Of a stretch of 64,000 bases of DNA, positions 27,501 through 34,534 are shown piece after piece; positions within the stretch are counted from its first letter, which is position 1, and every line of letters begins with the position of its first letter. The notes under the pieces are model-generated. The model saw only the letters and a list, made by a program, of their open reading frames with translations. It searched no databases and was not told the origin of the DNA. The translations under genes and the position numbers were made by a program. This DNA is from JAGNKE01 sp965230245 (lineage in GTDB: Bacteria; Pseudomonadota; Alphaproteobacteria; Micavibrionales; Micavibrionaceae), in NCBI GenBank assembly GCA_965230245.1, contig OZ246000.1, forward strand, positions 930,001-994,000. The letters run 5' to 3'.

Positions 27501-29705
27501 CAACATAGCTTCGGCAATCTGACGACCGACAGCAGCATTGTAAGTCCCGTCAGGATTCTCTTCGCCCATAAGCTTTTTGAGGCCCATGATGGCCATGTGG
27601 AAAGCATCTTGATCAGCCGCATCAAAATTACCGTCAGCACTCTCAGGCGCAGTATATCCTGCAAGCTGGGAGACCAAGCCGCCGCCCATATTTTCCATGG
27701 CACCGCCTAGCTGGATAAGCAGGTTTTCAACAACAACACTTGCCGCATCGACCTGCGCCTGCGTCGGCGCACCGTTGGTTGTATCAGGCCCAGTATCAGG
27801 TCCAGTATCAGGATCATCCTCGGATGCCGCAGCTGTCAACTGACCGGCACGCTGCATAACATCCATCTGGTGGATCAATGTCTGCAAGTTATGAACAGCG
27901 GCCTTATCGCCGTTTGCTTCAACAAGTGAGGAATTCAAAAATTCTTCGCTAAGGACGGAAACCTTTTGGCCGCCGCCGATATCAACCATACCGTTCGCAT
28001 CAACAGTGTAATCCCCTGTGATCGGCGGCTGCAGCCCTGCCCGAACATCACTGAAAGCATCTTTTGTCAGAATACCGACGGCAATCTGTTCACCGATTTC
28101 AGTTGTGAAGGCACCTGTAGGATTTTCCTCCCCGTTAAGCTTACGAAGCGCCTGAAGAGCCGTTGCCATGGCCGCTTTATCGGCATCATCAAAAGACCCG
28201 TCAAAAGAAGTCGGCGATGTATAATCCAGACCTGCGGCTGTATCGAGCTTTCCGTCCATTTGTGAAAGGAACATCTCAAGCTGAGTCGCGGCAAGCGTGA
28301 CTTCACCGGCAGTCGGAGCTTCCGCCCCGCCGTCTCCACCGCTCTGAACAACGGAAGGTGTCGGAGTGGTTACAACCACTTCAGGGTTGTCCAAAACACC
28401 ACTGCTATATATTTGAGCAACAGCAGTTGAAATCTGGGCCTTCTGGTCAATCACTTCAAAAATAAGGGAAGGGTCGTCCTGCATAGCTTGAGGCAGTCGC
28501 CCGAACATCTCGGAATCAAGCCCGCGAATAAGTTCTCTGACCGCTGCTTTTGCACGATCCTCACCAAGAGGCAACATCGTTTCATAAGTTGAACGTATAC
28601 CCTGCAAACCACTATGATTGGCCAACTCATCCAACTTCGTGCGAACTTGATCCGGATAAGTGCTCGGATCACCTTGCAGGTTTAGCATGGTTGCTAGCTC
28701 GGTAGCTGCACCTGTAAAATTCGTTCTGAAATCAGCTACTGACGTCCCTGCACTCACGCCAAGTTTCGGGAACACATTTTCGCGAATATAAGTCATCGCC
28801 TGCGTTGTCGCTGCGTCCGGAGTATAATTCCGAACTTCTACAGCAGGCTGTTCTGATCCCTCAGGCGGGTCGAAAACACCGGCAGCTTGAAGACCTTCCA
28901 TCGCCCGCGCATAATTCATAATCAATTCTGGTGTATGAACGGCAGGATCTAGTCCCGGGAAACGGCGCTCAATAATCTTTGCAAAGAAACCATCAAAGCC
29001 GCCTTCGAATTCTGCTTTCAGATCATCACTCAAATCATCCCAACTATCGCGCGCAGACTGAACACCAGCCTCCAGTTTTTCATTAATGTCTTTGACATCA
29101 TAGGTGCTGCTGACATTGAAACCTTGAACGATTTGATTGGCTGCGCTTGTAATATCTGCAATCGCTGCGTGGGTTTCTTGCTGGGTCAAATTGGAAACAA
29201 CAGACGGATCAGGGACAAGAAGTTTAAGCGCATTTTCAACGGCTGTAACTTGATCGGCCGTATATCCTGTTGTGGTCTGAGGTGTACCTTGCGGCCCGAC
29301 GTCTGGAGCAGCATCAGATTCAATACCGAATACTTGATTAAGTTGTCCGACAATAGAGCCTGTCGCGTTGATAGTCGCAGCAAGTTCCATCTTGCCTTCT
29401 TCTGTCTGGAAACGGTCTTTCAATTCTTGCGGGAGGTTCTCATCAGCTAAAACTCTGGGAAGAACCTGATCCACGATATGCTGGATACGCGCTTCATCAG
29501 TCGTTAGACTAGCAGGTATATCACTGATTAATTGCCTGACAGCGGCAACAGTTTCATCCGCTAATTCCTTGGTATATTCCCCGTTCTCAGATGTAAGAAC
29601 AGAGTTATCCAGTCCGACAGATGTCCTGATAATTTGAAAGGCAACAAGATACTCGGCAACAATCGCCTGTATTTCTTCCTGAGTTGGAGCGCCATCTTGA
29701 CCCAT
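24591..29705 (-). CDS. Giant modular protein of unknown function (about 1,704 residues)
   Basis: I do not recognise this protein. It has no signal peptide and no membrane segment, and is acidic overall. The N-terminal half is built of helical modules separated by Pro/Gly/Thr linkers. Module 1 is about residues 8-130 and module 2 about 148-278. Module 3 is about 295-440, and then come two similar repeats at about 464-625 and 649-820. The repeats share GNFD.AD.....A...LKKL.GEENP.G, then SEEFLNS..VEANGDKAA and IHQMD. The linker between them contains DPDTGPDTGPDT. The second half (about 840-1,704) has no repeat I can see, is rich in Arg, Asp and Tyr, and ends GDPTPGVVDPPR. I start at ATG 29705, preceded by AGGGTGA, rather than the GTG nine bases upstream. 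Alternatives include a secreted effector, adhesin or scaffold. Confidence 0.85.
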   Translation of the reverse strand: MGQDGAPTQEEIQAIVAEYLVAFQIIRTSVGLDNSVLTSENGEYTKELADETVAAVRQLISDIPASLTTDEARIQHIVDQVLPRVLADENLPQELKDRFQTEEGKMELAATINATGSIVGQLNQVFGIESDAAPDVGPQGTPQTTTGYTADQVTAVENALKLLVPDPSVVSNLTQQETHAAIADITSAANQIVQGFNVSSTYDVKDINEKLEAGVQSARDSWDDLSDDLKAEFEGGFDGFFAKIIERRFPGLDPAVHTPELIMNYARAMEGLQAAGVFDPPEGSEQPAVEVRNYTPDAATTQAMTYIRENVFPKLGVSAGTSVADFRTNFTGAATELATMLNLQGDPSTYPDQVRTKLDELANHSGLQGIRSTYETMLPLGEDRAKAAVRELIRGLDSEMFGRLPQAMQDDPSLIFEVIDQKAQISTAVAQIYSSGVLDNPEVVVTTPTPSVVQSGGDGGAEAPTAGEVTLAATQLEMFLSQMDGKLDTAAGLDYTSPTSFDGSFDDADKAAMATALQALRKLNGEENPTGAFTTEIGEQIAVGILTKDAFSDVRAGLQPPITGDYTVDANGMVDIGGGQKVSVLSEEFLNSSLVEANGDKAAVHNLQTLIHQMDVMQRAGQLTAAASEDDPDTGPDTGPDTTNGAPTQAQVDAASVVVENLLIQLGGAMENMGGGLVSQLAGYTAPESADGNFDAADQDAFHMAIMGLKKLMGEENPDGTYNAAVGRQIAEAMLGNKLGMVESQLPVQINGEYEIQNGQVVVGNQRINVYNTDPSKPNQYFSDEFLNSEIVAANGDKAALEQFGHVIHSMDILARAEKLANERARDVSFMGTMMERIGQFLPDSIKSWLQDFFENDQFGQMIGGLLTAFGFPVHKLWGGEEQGLQEVRPQVEQYYRTELEAAGFDHAELKSRIMSRMDDSAAFKAVERLLFTGDETGLMRRSVEEALDAAALHAGDPDKAAEVFANHLIQAGEAFQGRQLTPENREEYFQTIRRAYEEEVRTMEGVPQDDASAGGPAAITAAGQRDVQGGPEINPSDLTSVAADAETAGNDGQFELVFTHNTTDYVQGPTRFSNGRVEILQSIMAQNSDALEMSTRPDAYMRSGGEAPDMMTRNTAMALEELAIRAQLAKGVEIDNLSHDYNDATITAVQEYMRDKGVAEDDITRFTETVRDLQSDMKSTVSGNPTAGEAQEHSVWAQSYIANQVGVRASMVPVVEREEALEDAGPEADTDRYPGIKMSDDNELPPGMTIEDVFERYKDFNAPKGDPNCAPLVFEHEGKAYAAVVIEATNTFTVQELDGYLDKPEGLDSMNREEMLAALEGSKYQALSTSDYNLLHDNYNWRDGSRFGIQNYVNRMLCLDPLVIPPAPEAERTGPEAETGLGPEFRRSHDGDGAIPTNYWDLPRLGAEQLNGLDGGHMDMRELNRLYDYSVTSRHIPNGGAMLTRLGAEDAERLGGDMIISVRNRSTNEIEHRLVNFEEHKIKIGNLTETFDPDASIRRLDDFLNTGYNQMSSVVLSNRMGGQLIPAYIAEYRYGVNDGLRELYGRPGGMDSPAGYALDTNTNSLWHRHETEYLRGNSGGEGYNTRLMRRGEEYVAGHTARVVHTAGSPHREEFGHRCGQPQTERVIDDPRHVPGVWGSGINTITDIARVIDFKTGGGREIEIEENTRDCGAHIRADQQYFVYGYEPVVMSGDPTPGVVDPPR

Positions 29706-29938
29706 GATATTCACCCTAAATTTGTATCACGTGCTCTCGTTTTTAATGCATCGTGAATTTTTTCTACCACCCTCAGCAACTCTTATTCTTGTTAATCTAA
29801 ACGGTTTTCGAGTCTTATATCACTGAGTTAGCCCTATTCTGGCACAATGGAAATAATTTTTCAAATTTTATTTGCTTATGAAAAAGCGGCATTTTAACAG
29901 CAAAAAAGAGGCGCCAAATACCGTTATAGAACAAAAAG

Positions 29939-30322
29939 TTAATTTTCAGACGTGCCATCTTCCGGCGTTTGTATAAAATCCATCTGTGCGACAATCGTCG
30001 GCGCTTTATCAAAAAGCATTAAAAACCCCTCTACACCGTGCTCGGAGTCTCGAATCATCTGTCGCTCTTCTTCATTAAGGCTCCACGTAAAGCGCTTAAA
30101 AAGATATTCACGTGCTTCTTCCGGTGTCATACCATCGGGAATATCGGCAATCTCGTCTTTAATGCCATCCAGAACCTCTTGCCCGTGCGCCGGCGTGTAC
30201 TCTTCGAAATCGTTTGAAAGACCCAACGCAAGACGCAAAATCGCAAAGGACTCAAAAACCTGCCCGATAAACTCTTGCAACTCTTCGTGCGTTTTGATCT
30301 CTACAAAATTATCATCTGACAT
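29939..30322 (-). CDS. Small acidic protein resembling the first module of the giant protein
   Basis: A 127-residue soluble protein (MSDDNFVEIKTHEELQ...) with no recognised family. By eye it aligns with the N-terminal module of the downstream giant protein. EELQEFIGQVFESFAILRLALGL matches in shape EEIQAIVAEYLVAFQIIRTSVGL with E-E-(L/I)-Q, F-(A/Q)-I-(L/I)-R and GL conserved. DIPDGMTPEEAR matches DIPASLTTDEAR, and TIVAQMDF matches SIVGQLNQVF. It lies 233 bp upstream of the giant gene on the same strand, so the two may be coregulated. It could be a stand-alone partner, chaperone or immunity-like relative; only the resemblance is seen. Confidence 0.8.
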   Translation of the reverse strand: MSDDNFVEIKTHEELQEFIGQVFESFAILRLALGLSNDFEEYTPAHGQEVLDGIKDEIADIPDGMTPEEAREYLFKRFTWSLNEEERQMIRDSEHGVEGFLMLFDKAPTIVAQMDFIQTPEDGTSEN

Positions 30323-30378
30323 GAAAAACCTTTTTAATTAAGTGATGTTAGCATATATCAAAAACGAACCACCCACCA

Positions 30379-31461
30379 TCATGAAACGGCTTGTGTGGCT
30401 TCATCCGGCCGCAAGGCTGTGACAATTTCCTCGTAATATGCCTTGTAAGCGGCAAGGGTCTGCTCTTTTTTGAACTCGTTGAGATAACGCTGATAACCGT
30501 TTTCCAGCAACCGTTGACGCAACGCTTGATCTCCGGCCATTCTCTCAATAGCGCTGGACAAGGCGGGGACATTATCAATCGGAACAACCAACCCATCTTC
30601 ACCGTGACGCACAAACTGCTTGGGTCCGGAGGCATCCGACGTAATCAAAGGCGTCTTTCGCGCCCATGCCTGAACAAAAACGGTGCCGAACGGCTCATAC
30701 CGTGACGGAAAGATACAAATATCAGCCGCATTAAAAAGCGCAGCCCTGTCATCACGCCAGCCCAAAAGCTTGATCCGCTCGCGCACACGCATGGTTTCGA
30801 CCAGCCCTTCCAGCTTCTGACGATCCGGTCCTTCCCCCGCAATCCACAAATGAACCTTTGGCACGGCGGCGACCGCCTTTATAAGTGTATCAAACGCTTT
30901 GCTCTGATGAAGGCGCCCCAAAGCCAAGAGCAAAATAGAGTCATCAGGCGTACCAAAATCATGTCTATTGACCGGACTGGCATCATTCTCCACCTCCGCC
31001 AGATTATTGATATGCCGCACACGATGAGCAGAAACACCTTTATCAATCAGATATTTGCGAATATCCGGCGTAATCGTCATGAAATAGTCACAACTCTTGA
31101 AATACTTGATATTATAATATCCGCCGAGCCTAGCCAGAACGCCGTAACGCTTGATTCCCATAGAGGGTGACCAAGCAGGAGTCTTGTCAGCTGCACGGGA
31201 CATCCATGTCTGCACAATATCCGGTTCGAAAGCCCTGATGATTTTCTTCAACTTCATCGGTGTCAGAACATCAATTTTGCCGCCGAAGGGTAACTCGTGA
31301 ACCTTAATACCATGTGCCCGCAAACGCGGCACGCGCACAGGATTTGGCCGTGTTGCAACCTCAACACCAACACCATCTTCCGATAAAGCTATGCATGTAT
31401 CAACAAAGGCCGTCTCGGCACCGCCATGGGTGGCACCGGCCAATACTTGTAAAACTTTCAT
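30379..31461 (-). CDS. Glycosyltransferase family 4
   Basis: A 360-residue GT-B glycosyltransferase, probably acting on the cytoplasmic face in lipopolysaccharide or polysaccharide assembly. The start MKVLQVLAGATHGGAETAF is the usual acceptor-side Rossmann motif. The donor-binding half has LALGRLHQSKAFDTLIKA, HLWIAGEGPDRQKLE and IFPSRYEPFGTVFVQAW. The EX7E motif of the family reads E-P-F-G-T-V-F-V-Q here, so the second Glu is replaced by Gln. It stands alone between the giant-protein cluster and a periplasmic unknown. Donor and acceptor cannot be told from sequence. Confidence 0.88.
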   Translation of the reverse strand: MKVLQVLAGATHGGAETAFVDTCIALSEDGVGVEVATRPNPVRVPRLRAHGIKVHELPFGGKIDVLTPMKLKKIIRAFEPDIVQTWMSRAADKTPAWSPSMGIKRYGVLARLGGYYNIKYFKSCDYFMTITPDIRKYLIDKGVSAHRVRHINNLAEVENDASPVNRHDFGTPDDSILLLALGRLHQSKAFDTLIKAVAAVPKVHLWIAGEGPDRQKLEGLVETMRVRERIKLLGWRDDRAALFNAADICIFPSRYEPFGTVFVQAWARKTPLITSDASGPKQFVRHGEDGLVVPIDNVPALSSAIERMAGDQALRQRLLENGYQRYLNEFKKEQTLAAYKAYYEEIVTALRPDEATQAVS

Positions 31462-31489
31462 ACTAACGAACTGTCTTGAAAAACAATAT

Positions 31490-32128
31490 TTACTCTTGAG
31501 GCTGCTTGCGCGCCGCAGGATAACTCGCCTGAGTCGCGTTTAACATGGCCACCATCTGATCTTGCGTCTCATCCATCTTGGAGACCATAAATTCACAAGC
31601 CTCGGGTGTGGTCACGGGTGTAGTCTCAAAACGGCTGGAATTATAACGCCTTGTTTCCTCAATAAGGTCAAACAAGGTCTGGAATTCGGCCTTCGGAAGA
31701 TAATCCTGCGCCATAATCATATTCTGGATCCCTGCGTTAGCATCAACCATAGGGCTCGCAATCGCAGATTTCCAAGCATCAAAACGATTGTTAATACTGT
31801 CTTTCATGCTTTTGTTATTATCGACACAGGCCTTCGATGCCTCACCGACATCCTCCTGCACCGCCTTGACCGTGCTAATGATGTTGTAATTGGCAACAAT
31901 AATCATAAAGTGCTGTGCTTCCTGCGTGTCCAGATTGGATAAAATACGCACATAACGCTGGTTCAAGGCATTCGCCTTCGCCTCGGCAACAGGATCATCA
32001 TATTGCTTATCTCCTGTATTCTCTGCTTTACTCTCACTCTCCCCTGAACCGTCCGCTGCAAAACTGGAAGACACAGGAACAAATGCGGCAGCCATAACGG
32101 CTAAAATTACAAGAAAACGAGCTTTCAT
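31490..32128 (-). CDS. Periplasmic protein of unknown function
   Basis: A 212-residue secreted protein. I start at ATG 32128, where AAGG lies 11 bases upstream, because this puts the signal peptide (MKARFLVILAVMAAAFVPVS, cleaved near SSFA-AD) at the N-terminus; an upstream in-frame start adds 11 residues before it. The mature part begins with a Ser/Glu-rich spacer, followed by a mostly helical domain. Two cysteines (SKACVDNN and PEACEFM) could form a disulphide. No family recognised. It lies 28 bp upstream of the glycosyltransferase on the same strand, so the two are probably cotranscribed. Confidence 0.75.
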   Translation of the reverse strand: MKARFLVILAVMAAAFVPVSSSFAADGSGESESKAENTGDKQYDDPVAEAKANALNQRYVRILSNLDTQEAQHFMIIVANYNIISTVKAVQEDVGEASKACVDNNKSMKDSINNRFDAWKSAIASPMVDANAGIQNMIMAQDYLPKAEFQTLFDLIEETRRYNSSRFETTPVTTPEACEFMVSKMDETQDQMVAMLNATQASYPAARKQPQE

Positions 32129-32203
32129 TATCTGACCTTGCTGGTTAATCACTGATATCACTAAAGATTAGACTATATACTAACCCTATCAATAGGCCAT
32201 GGC

Positions 32204-32232
32204 AAAAAAAAACCGCCGAAATTAATCGGCGG
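32204..32232 (-). terminator. Intrinsic terminator (minus strand)
   Basis: Stem CCGCCGA (32213-32219), loop AATTAA, stem TCGGCGG (32226-32232); reading leftward it is followed by nine T. It ends the transcript of the small membrane protein at 32374-32553. Confidence 0.85.
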
Positions 32233-32373
32233 CTAAGTAAAAAGCTTGTCTGTCAAAACGGAAAAAGTATTTTCATACGGGGCAACACATATCCGAAACA
32301 AACAAGCCCTGCACATGACAAAGAGATAAAAACAAAAGCTAATTCCTTTACTGTCTACTCGCTTACAGTTGAT

Positions 32374-32553
32374 CTAGCTCTTAACGCGCTTCTCAAAGCC
32401 CCAAAAATCTGCCTTCCCCGGCGGGGGCTTTCTTGTATTGTTAAGCTCTTTTTCTGGCTCACCCTCAAGTGCTGGTCCAACCTTACTGAGCGAAAAAAAG
32501 CATACAAAGAAGCATGTTAATCCAAACAAAAATGCAATCCATCCAACCATCAT
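32374..32553 (-). CDS. Small single-pass membrane protein
   Basis: A 59-residue protein with one N-terminal membrane helix (MMVGWIAFLFGLTCFFVCFF) and a short polar tail ending ADFWGFEKRVKS. An upstream ATG would add MGGND, but GGGGGGAAACGAT before the ATG at 32553 is a good ribosome site and would otherwise be coding. It is flanked by its own terminator and by an AT-rich promoter-like region. No family recognised; small proteins of this type often assist larger membrane complexes, but no partner is evident. Confidence 0.65.
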   Translation of the reverse strand: MMVGWIAFLFGLTCFFVCFFSLSKVGPALEGEPEKELNNTRKPPPGKADFWGFEKRVKS

Positions 32554-32568
32554 ATCGTTTCCCCCCAT

Positions 32569-32720
32569 CTATATTTAACATAACACAAAATAAGTAAATA
32601 CAAAGTAAATAAAATTAAAACTAAATTTTTTTAGTATTTTTTGTGCTTTTTGTTAAATAAAAATCAAATAAAATAAGTATAAAATTTATATAAAATTTTA
32701 AATAAATTATAATTACTTTA
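32569..32720. other. AT-rich intergenic island
   Basis: About 150 bp composed almost only of A and T (runs such as TAAATAAAATTAAAAC and TATATAAAATTTTAAA). It separates the small membrane protein from the aminotransferase and likely carries both divergent promoters or an upstream activating element. No ORF, hairpin or repeat unit stands out. Confidence 0.5.
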
Positions 32721-32830
32721 CATCCGTATCGAAAAAAGACGTAATTTCAAACGCTTGGTCATATTTTGTGGTTGTTTTTACAGGTCTTTTATGGCTTCTT
32801 TCCTATGGGTGAGTATGAAAGGAGCATAGA

Positions 32831-33997
32831 ATGACAAAACAAAATACAGGCCTGAAACTCTCGGAACGCTCGGATATTCCGATGTTTCGCGCTCTGGATA
32901 TGTTAAGAGAAGTCAATGAAAGAGCCTCAAAAGGCATCGATATTCGCAAAATGGGTGCAGGCCAGCCGAACGTTGGCGCACCGCAGGAAGCCCTCGAATA
33001 CGCGATTTCCATGATCCGCTCCGACCCGCGTCAGGGTTACACCGAAGCCGTCGGCATGCCGTCCCTCTGCGAAAAAATCGCAAATCACTACACAAACTAT
33101 TACGGCACAAAGGCAAAAGCCGAAAATATCGTTGTCACACCCGGCTCTTCCGGCGGTTTTATCCTGACGTTTCTCGCCGCTTTCGATGCGGGCGACCGTG
33201 TGGCCATCACCACACCGACTTACCCCGCTTATAAAAACATCCTGAAATCCCTGAATATCGAGATTGTCGAGATCGAAGCTGGTCCCGAGACAAACTACCA
33301 GCCGACCGCTGAACTATTGGAAAACTGCGGCCAGGACTTTGACGGGCTTATTATAAACAGCCCCTCGAACCCCGCCGGAACGATGGTCGCCCCCGGTGAA
33401 CTGGAAAAAATCTGTAACTGGTGCAAGCAAAACGGTGTGCGCCTGATCTCCGATGAAGCATATCACGGCATTACATACACACGGCAGGCCGAAACCGCCC
33501 TGCAATTCTCCGATAATTGTATCGTCCTGAACACCTTCTCAAAATACTTCGCGATGACGGGCTGGCGTCTGGGCTGGACGGTTCTGCCTGAGGATCTGCG
33601 CGACCGCGTTAAAAAACTGGCTGAAAACCTGTTCGTTTCGCCGCCGACAATCTCCCAGCACCTCGCCTTTAAAATCTTCGACCATCTGGATGTTTTGGAT
33701 GGCTACGTTGAAACATACCGCAAAAACCGCGAAATCCTGCTCAACGAGCTCCCGAAGGCAGGTTTCAATAATATCACCAACGCCGAAGGCGCATTCTACG
33801 TCTACGCCGACGTTCACCACCTGACCAACGACAGCGAGTCATACTGTAAACGAATGCTGGATGAAGCGCGTGTTTCCACGACACCCGGCCTGGACTTTGA
33901 CGTTGCACGCGGACACACAACGATCCGTATCTGTTATGCGGACCGCACAGACGACATCATCGAGGCCTGCAAACGCCTCAAGGACTGGCAGGGTTAG
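32831..33997 (+). CDS. Pyridoxal-phosphate aminotransferase, class I/II
   Basis: A 388-residue fold-type I aminotransferase of the aspartate aminotransferase superfamily. Landmarks: GAGQPNVGAP near the N-terminus, YTEAVGMPSLCEKIA, VVTPGSSGGFILTF, INSPSNPAGTM (Asn contacting the cofactor), SDEAYHGITY, and the Schiff-base lysine in NTFSKYFAMTGWRLGW. The C-terminal Arg is in TTIRICYADR. The exact amino donor cannot be read from sequence; relatives are often called aspartate or valine-pyruvate aminotransferases. The start has AAGGAG five to seven bases upstream. A small unrelated gene follows closely at 34006. Confidence 0.9.
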   Translation: MTKQNTGLKLSERSDIPMFRALDMLREVNERASKGIDIRKMGAGQPNVGAPQEALEYAISMIRSDPRQGYTEAVGMPSLCEKIANHYTNYYGTKAKAENIVVTPGSSGGFILTFLAAFDAGDRVAITTPTYPAYKNILKSLNIEIVEIEAGPETNYQPTAELLENCGQDFDGLIINSPSNPAGTMVAPGELEKICNWCKQNGVRLISDEAYHGITYTRQAETALQFSDNCIVLNTFSKYFAMTGWRLGWTVLPEDLRDRVKKLAENLFVSPPTISQHLAFKIFDHLDVLDGYVETYRKNREILLNELPKAGFNNITNAEGAFYVYADVHHLTNDSESYCKRMLDEARVSTTPGLDFDVARGHTTIRICYADRTDDIIEACKRLKDWQG

Positions 33998-34005
33998 AGA
34001 ATCTT

Positions 34006-34440
34006 GTGCGGCCTTTAATCTTAGCAACGGCATTGATCTTATCCTTAGTGATAACTTATGCCGGCTGGATGTATAAAAGACATGTCTATTTTTATGGCCA
34101 AATCACAAAAGAATTCTGCATCCAACAAAGGTTCAGACTGCCAATATACGATGTTGTGTCTTGCGATAAAAACATCATCGTTATTGAGAATGTTTATGAC
34201 TGGATGGTTTATAATGACTATCTCTACGGAAGCATAAACAAGTCCGAAAAGCTCACTGGATATGTAGTAAATGCAAAAAATATAAGCAATGTCCAAACAT
34301 TCAATGACTGGACTTCTTTTCGAGAAAACATAGAAAGCCGTGGTCTGCCAAGTTATACAATAGAAAAAACAGAAGGCATTGCTCAATTGAAATACAGCGA
34401 ATTTGACAGGAAATTTCCGCTAACTGATTCAGAAAAATAA
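34006..34440 (+). CDS. Hypothetical membrane-anchored protein
   Basis: A 144-residue protein starting at GTG 34006, eight bases after the aminotransferase stop. It has an N-terminal hydrophobic anchor (LILATALILSLVITYAGWMY) and a periplasmic-looking Tyr/Asn-rich domain with two cysteines. Its base composition is visibly more AT-rich than its neighbours, and its codon choice (ATA, AAT, TAT) differs, hinting at recent acquisition. No family recognised. A bidirectional terminator follows. Confidence 0.65.
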   Translation: MRPLILATALILSLVITYAGWMYKRHVYFYGQITKEFCIQQRFRLPIYDVVSCDKNIIVIENVYDWMVYNDYLYGSINKSEKLTGYVVNAKNISNVQTFNDWTSFRENIESRGLPSYTIEKTEGIAQLKYSEFDRKFPLTDSEK

Positions 34441-34477
34441 AGTGCGCTTACCTTACATAACGAATACTAACAAAAAC

Positions 34478-34507
34478 GGCGGCCATCACACAGCCGCCGA
34501 ATTTTTT
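34478..34507. terminator. Bidirectional intrinsic terminator
   Basis: Stem CGGCGGC (34478-34484), loop CATCACACA minus one base, stem GCCGCCG (34493-34499), followed by ATTTTTTT on the plus strand and by TTTTTG on the minus strand. It separates the orphan gene at 34006 from rne. Confidence 0.85.
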
Positions 34508-34534
34508 TAAATCTCTATAGAACGCTTATTAAGC

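Noticed and set aside
32569..32720. AT-rich island as a replication origin
   Set aside because: No DnaA boxes or origin-linked genes seen; more likely a promoter region.
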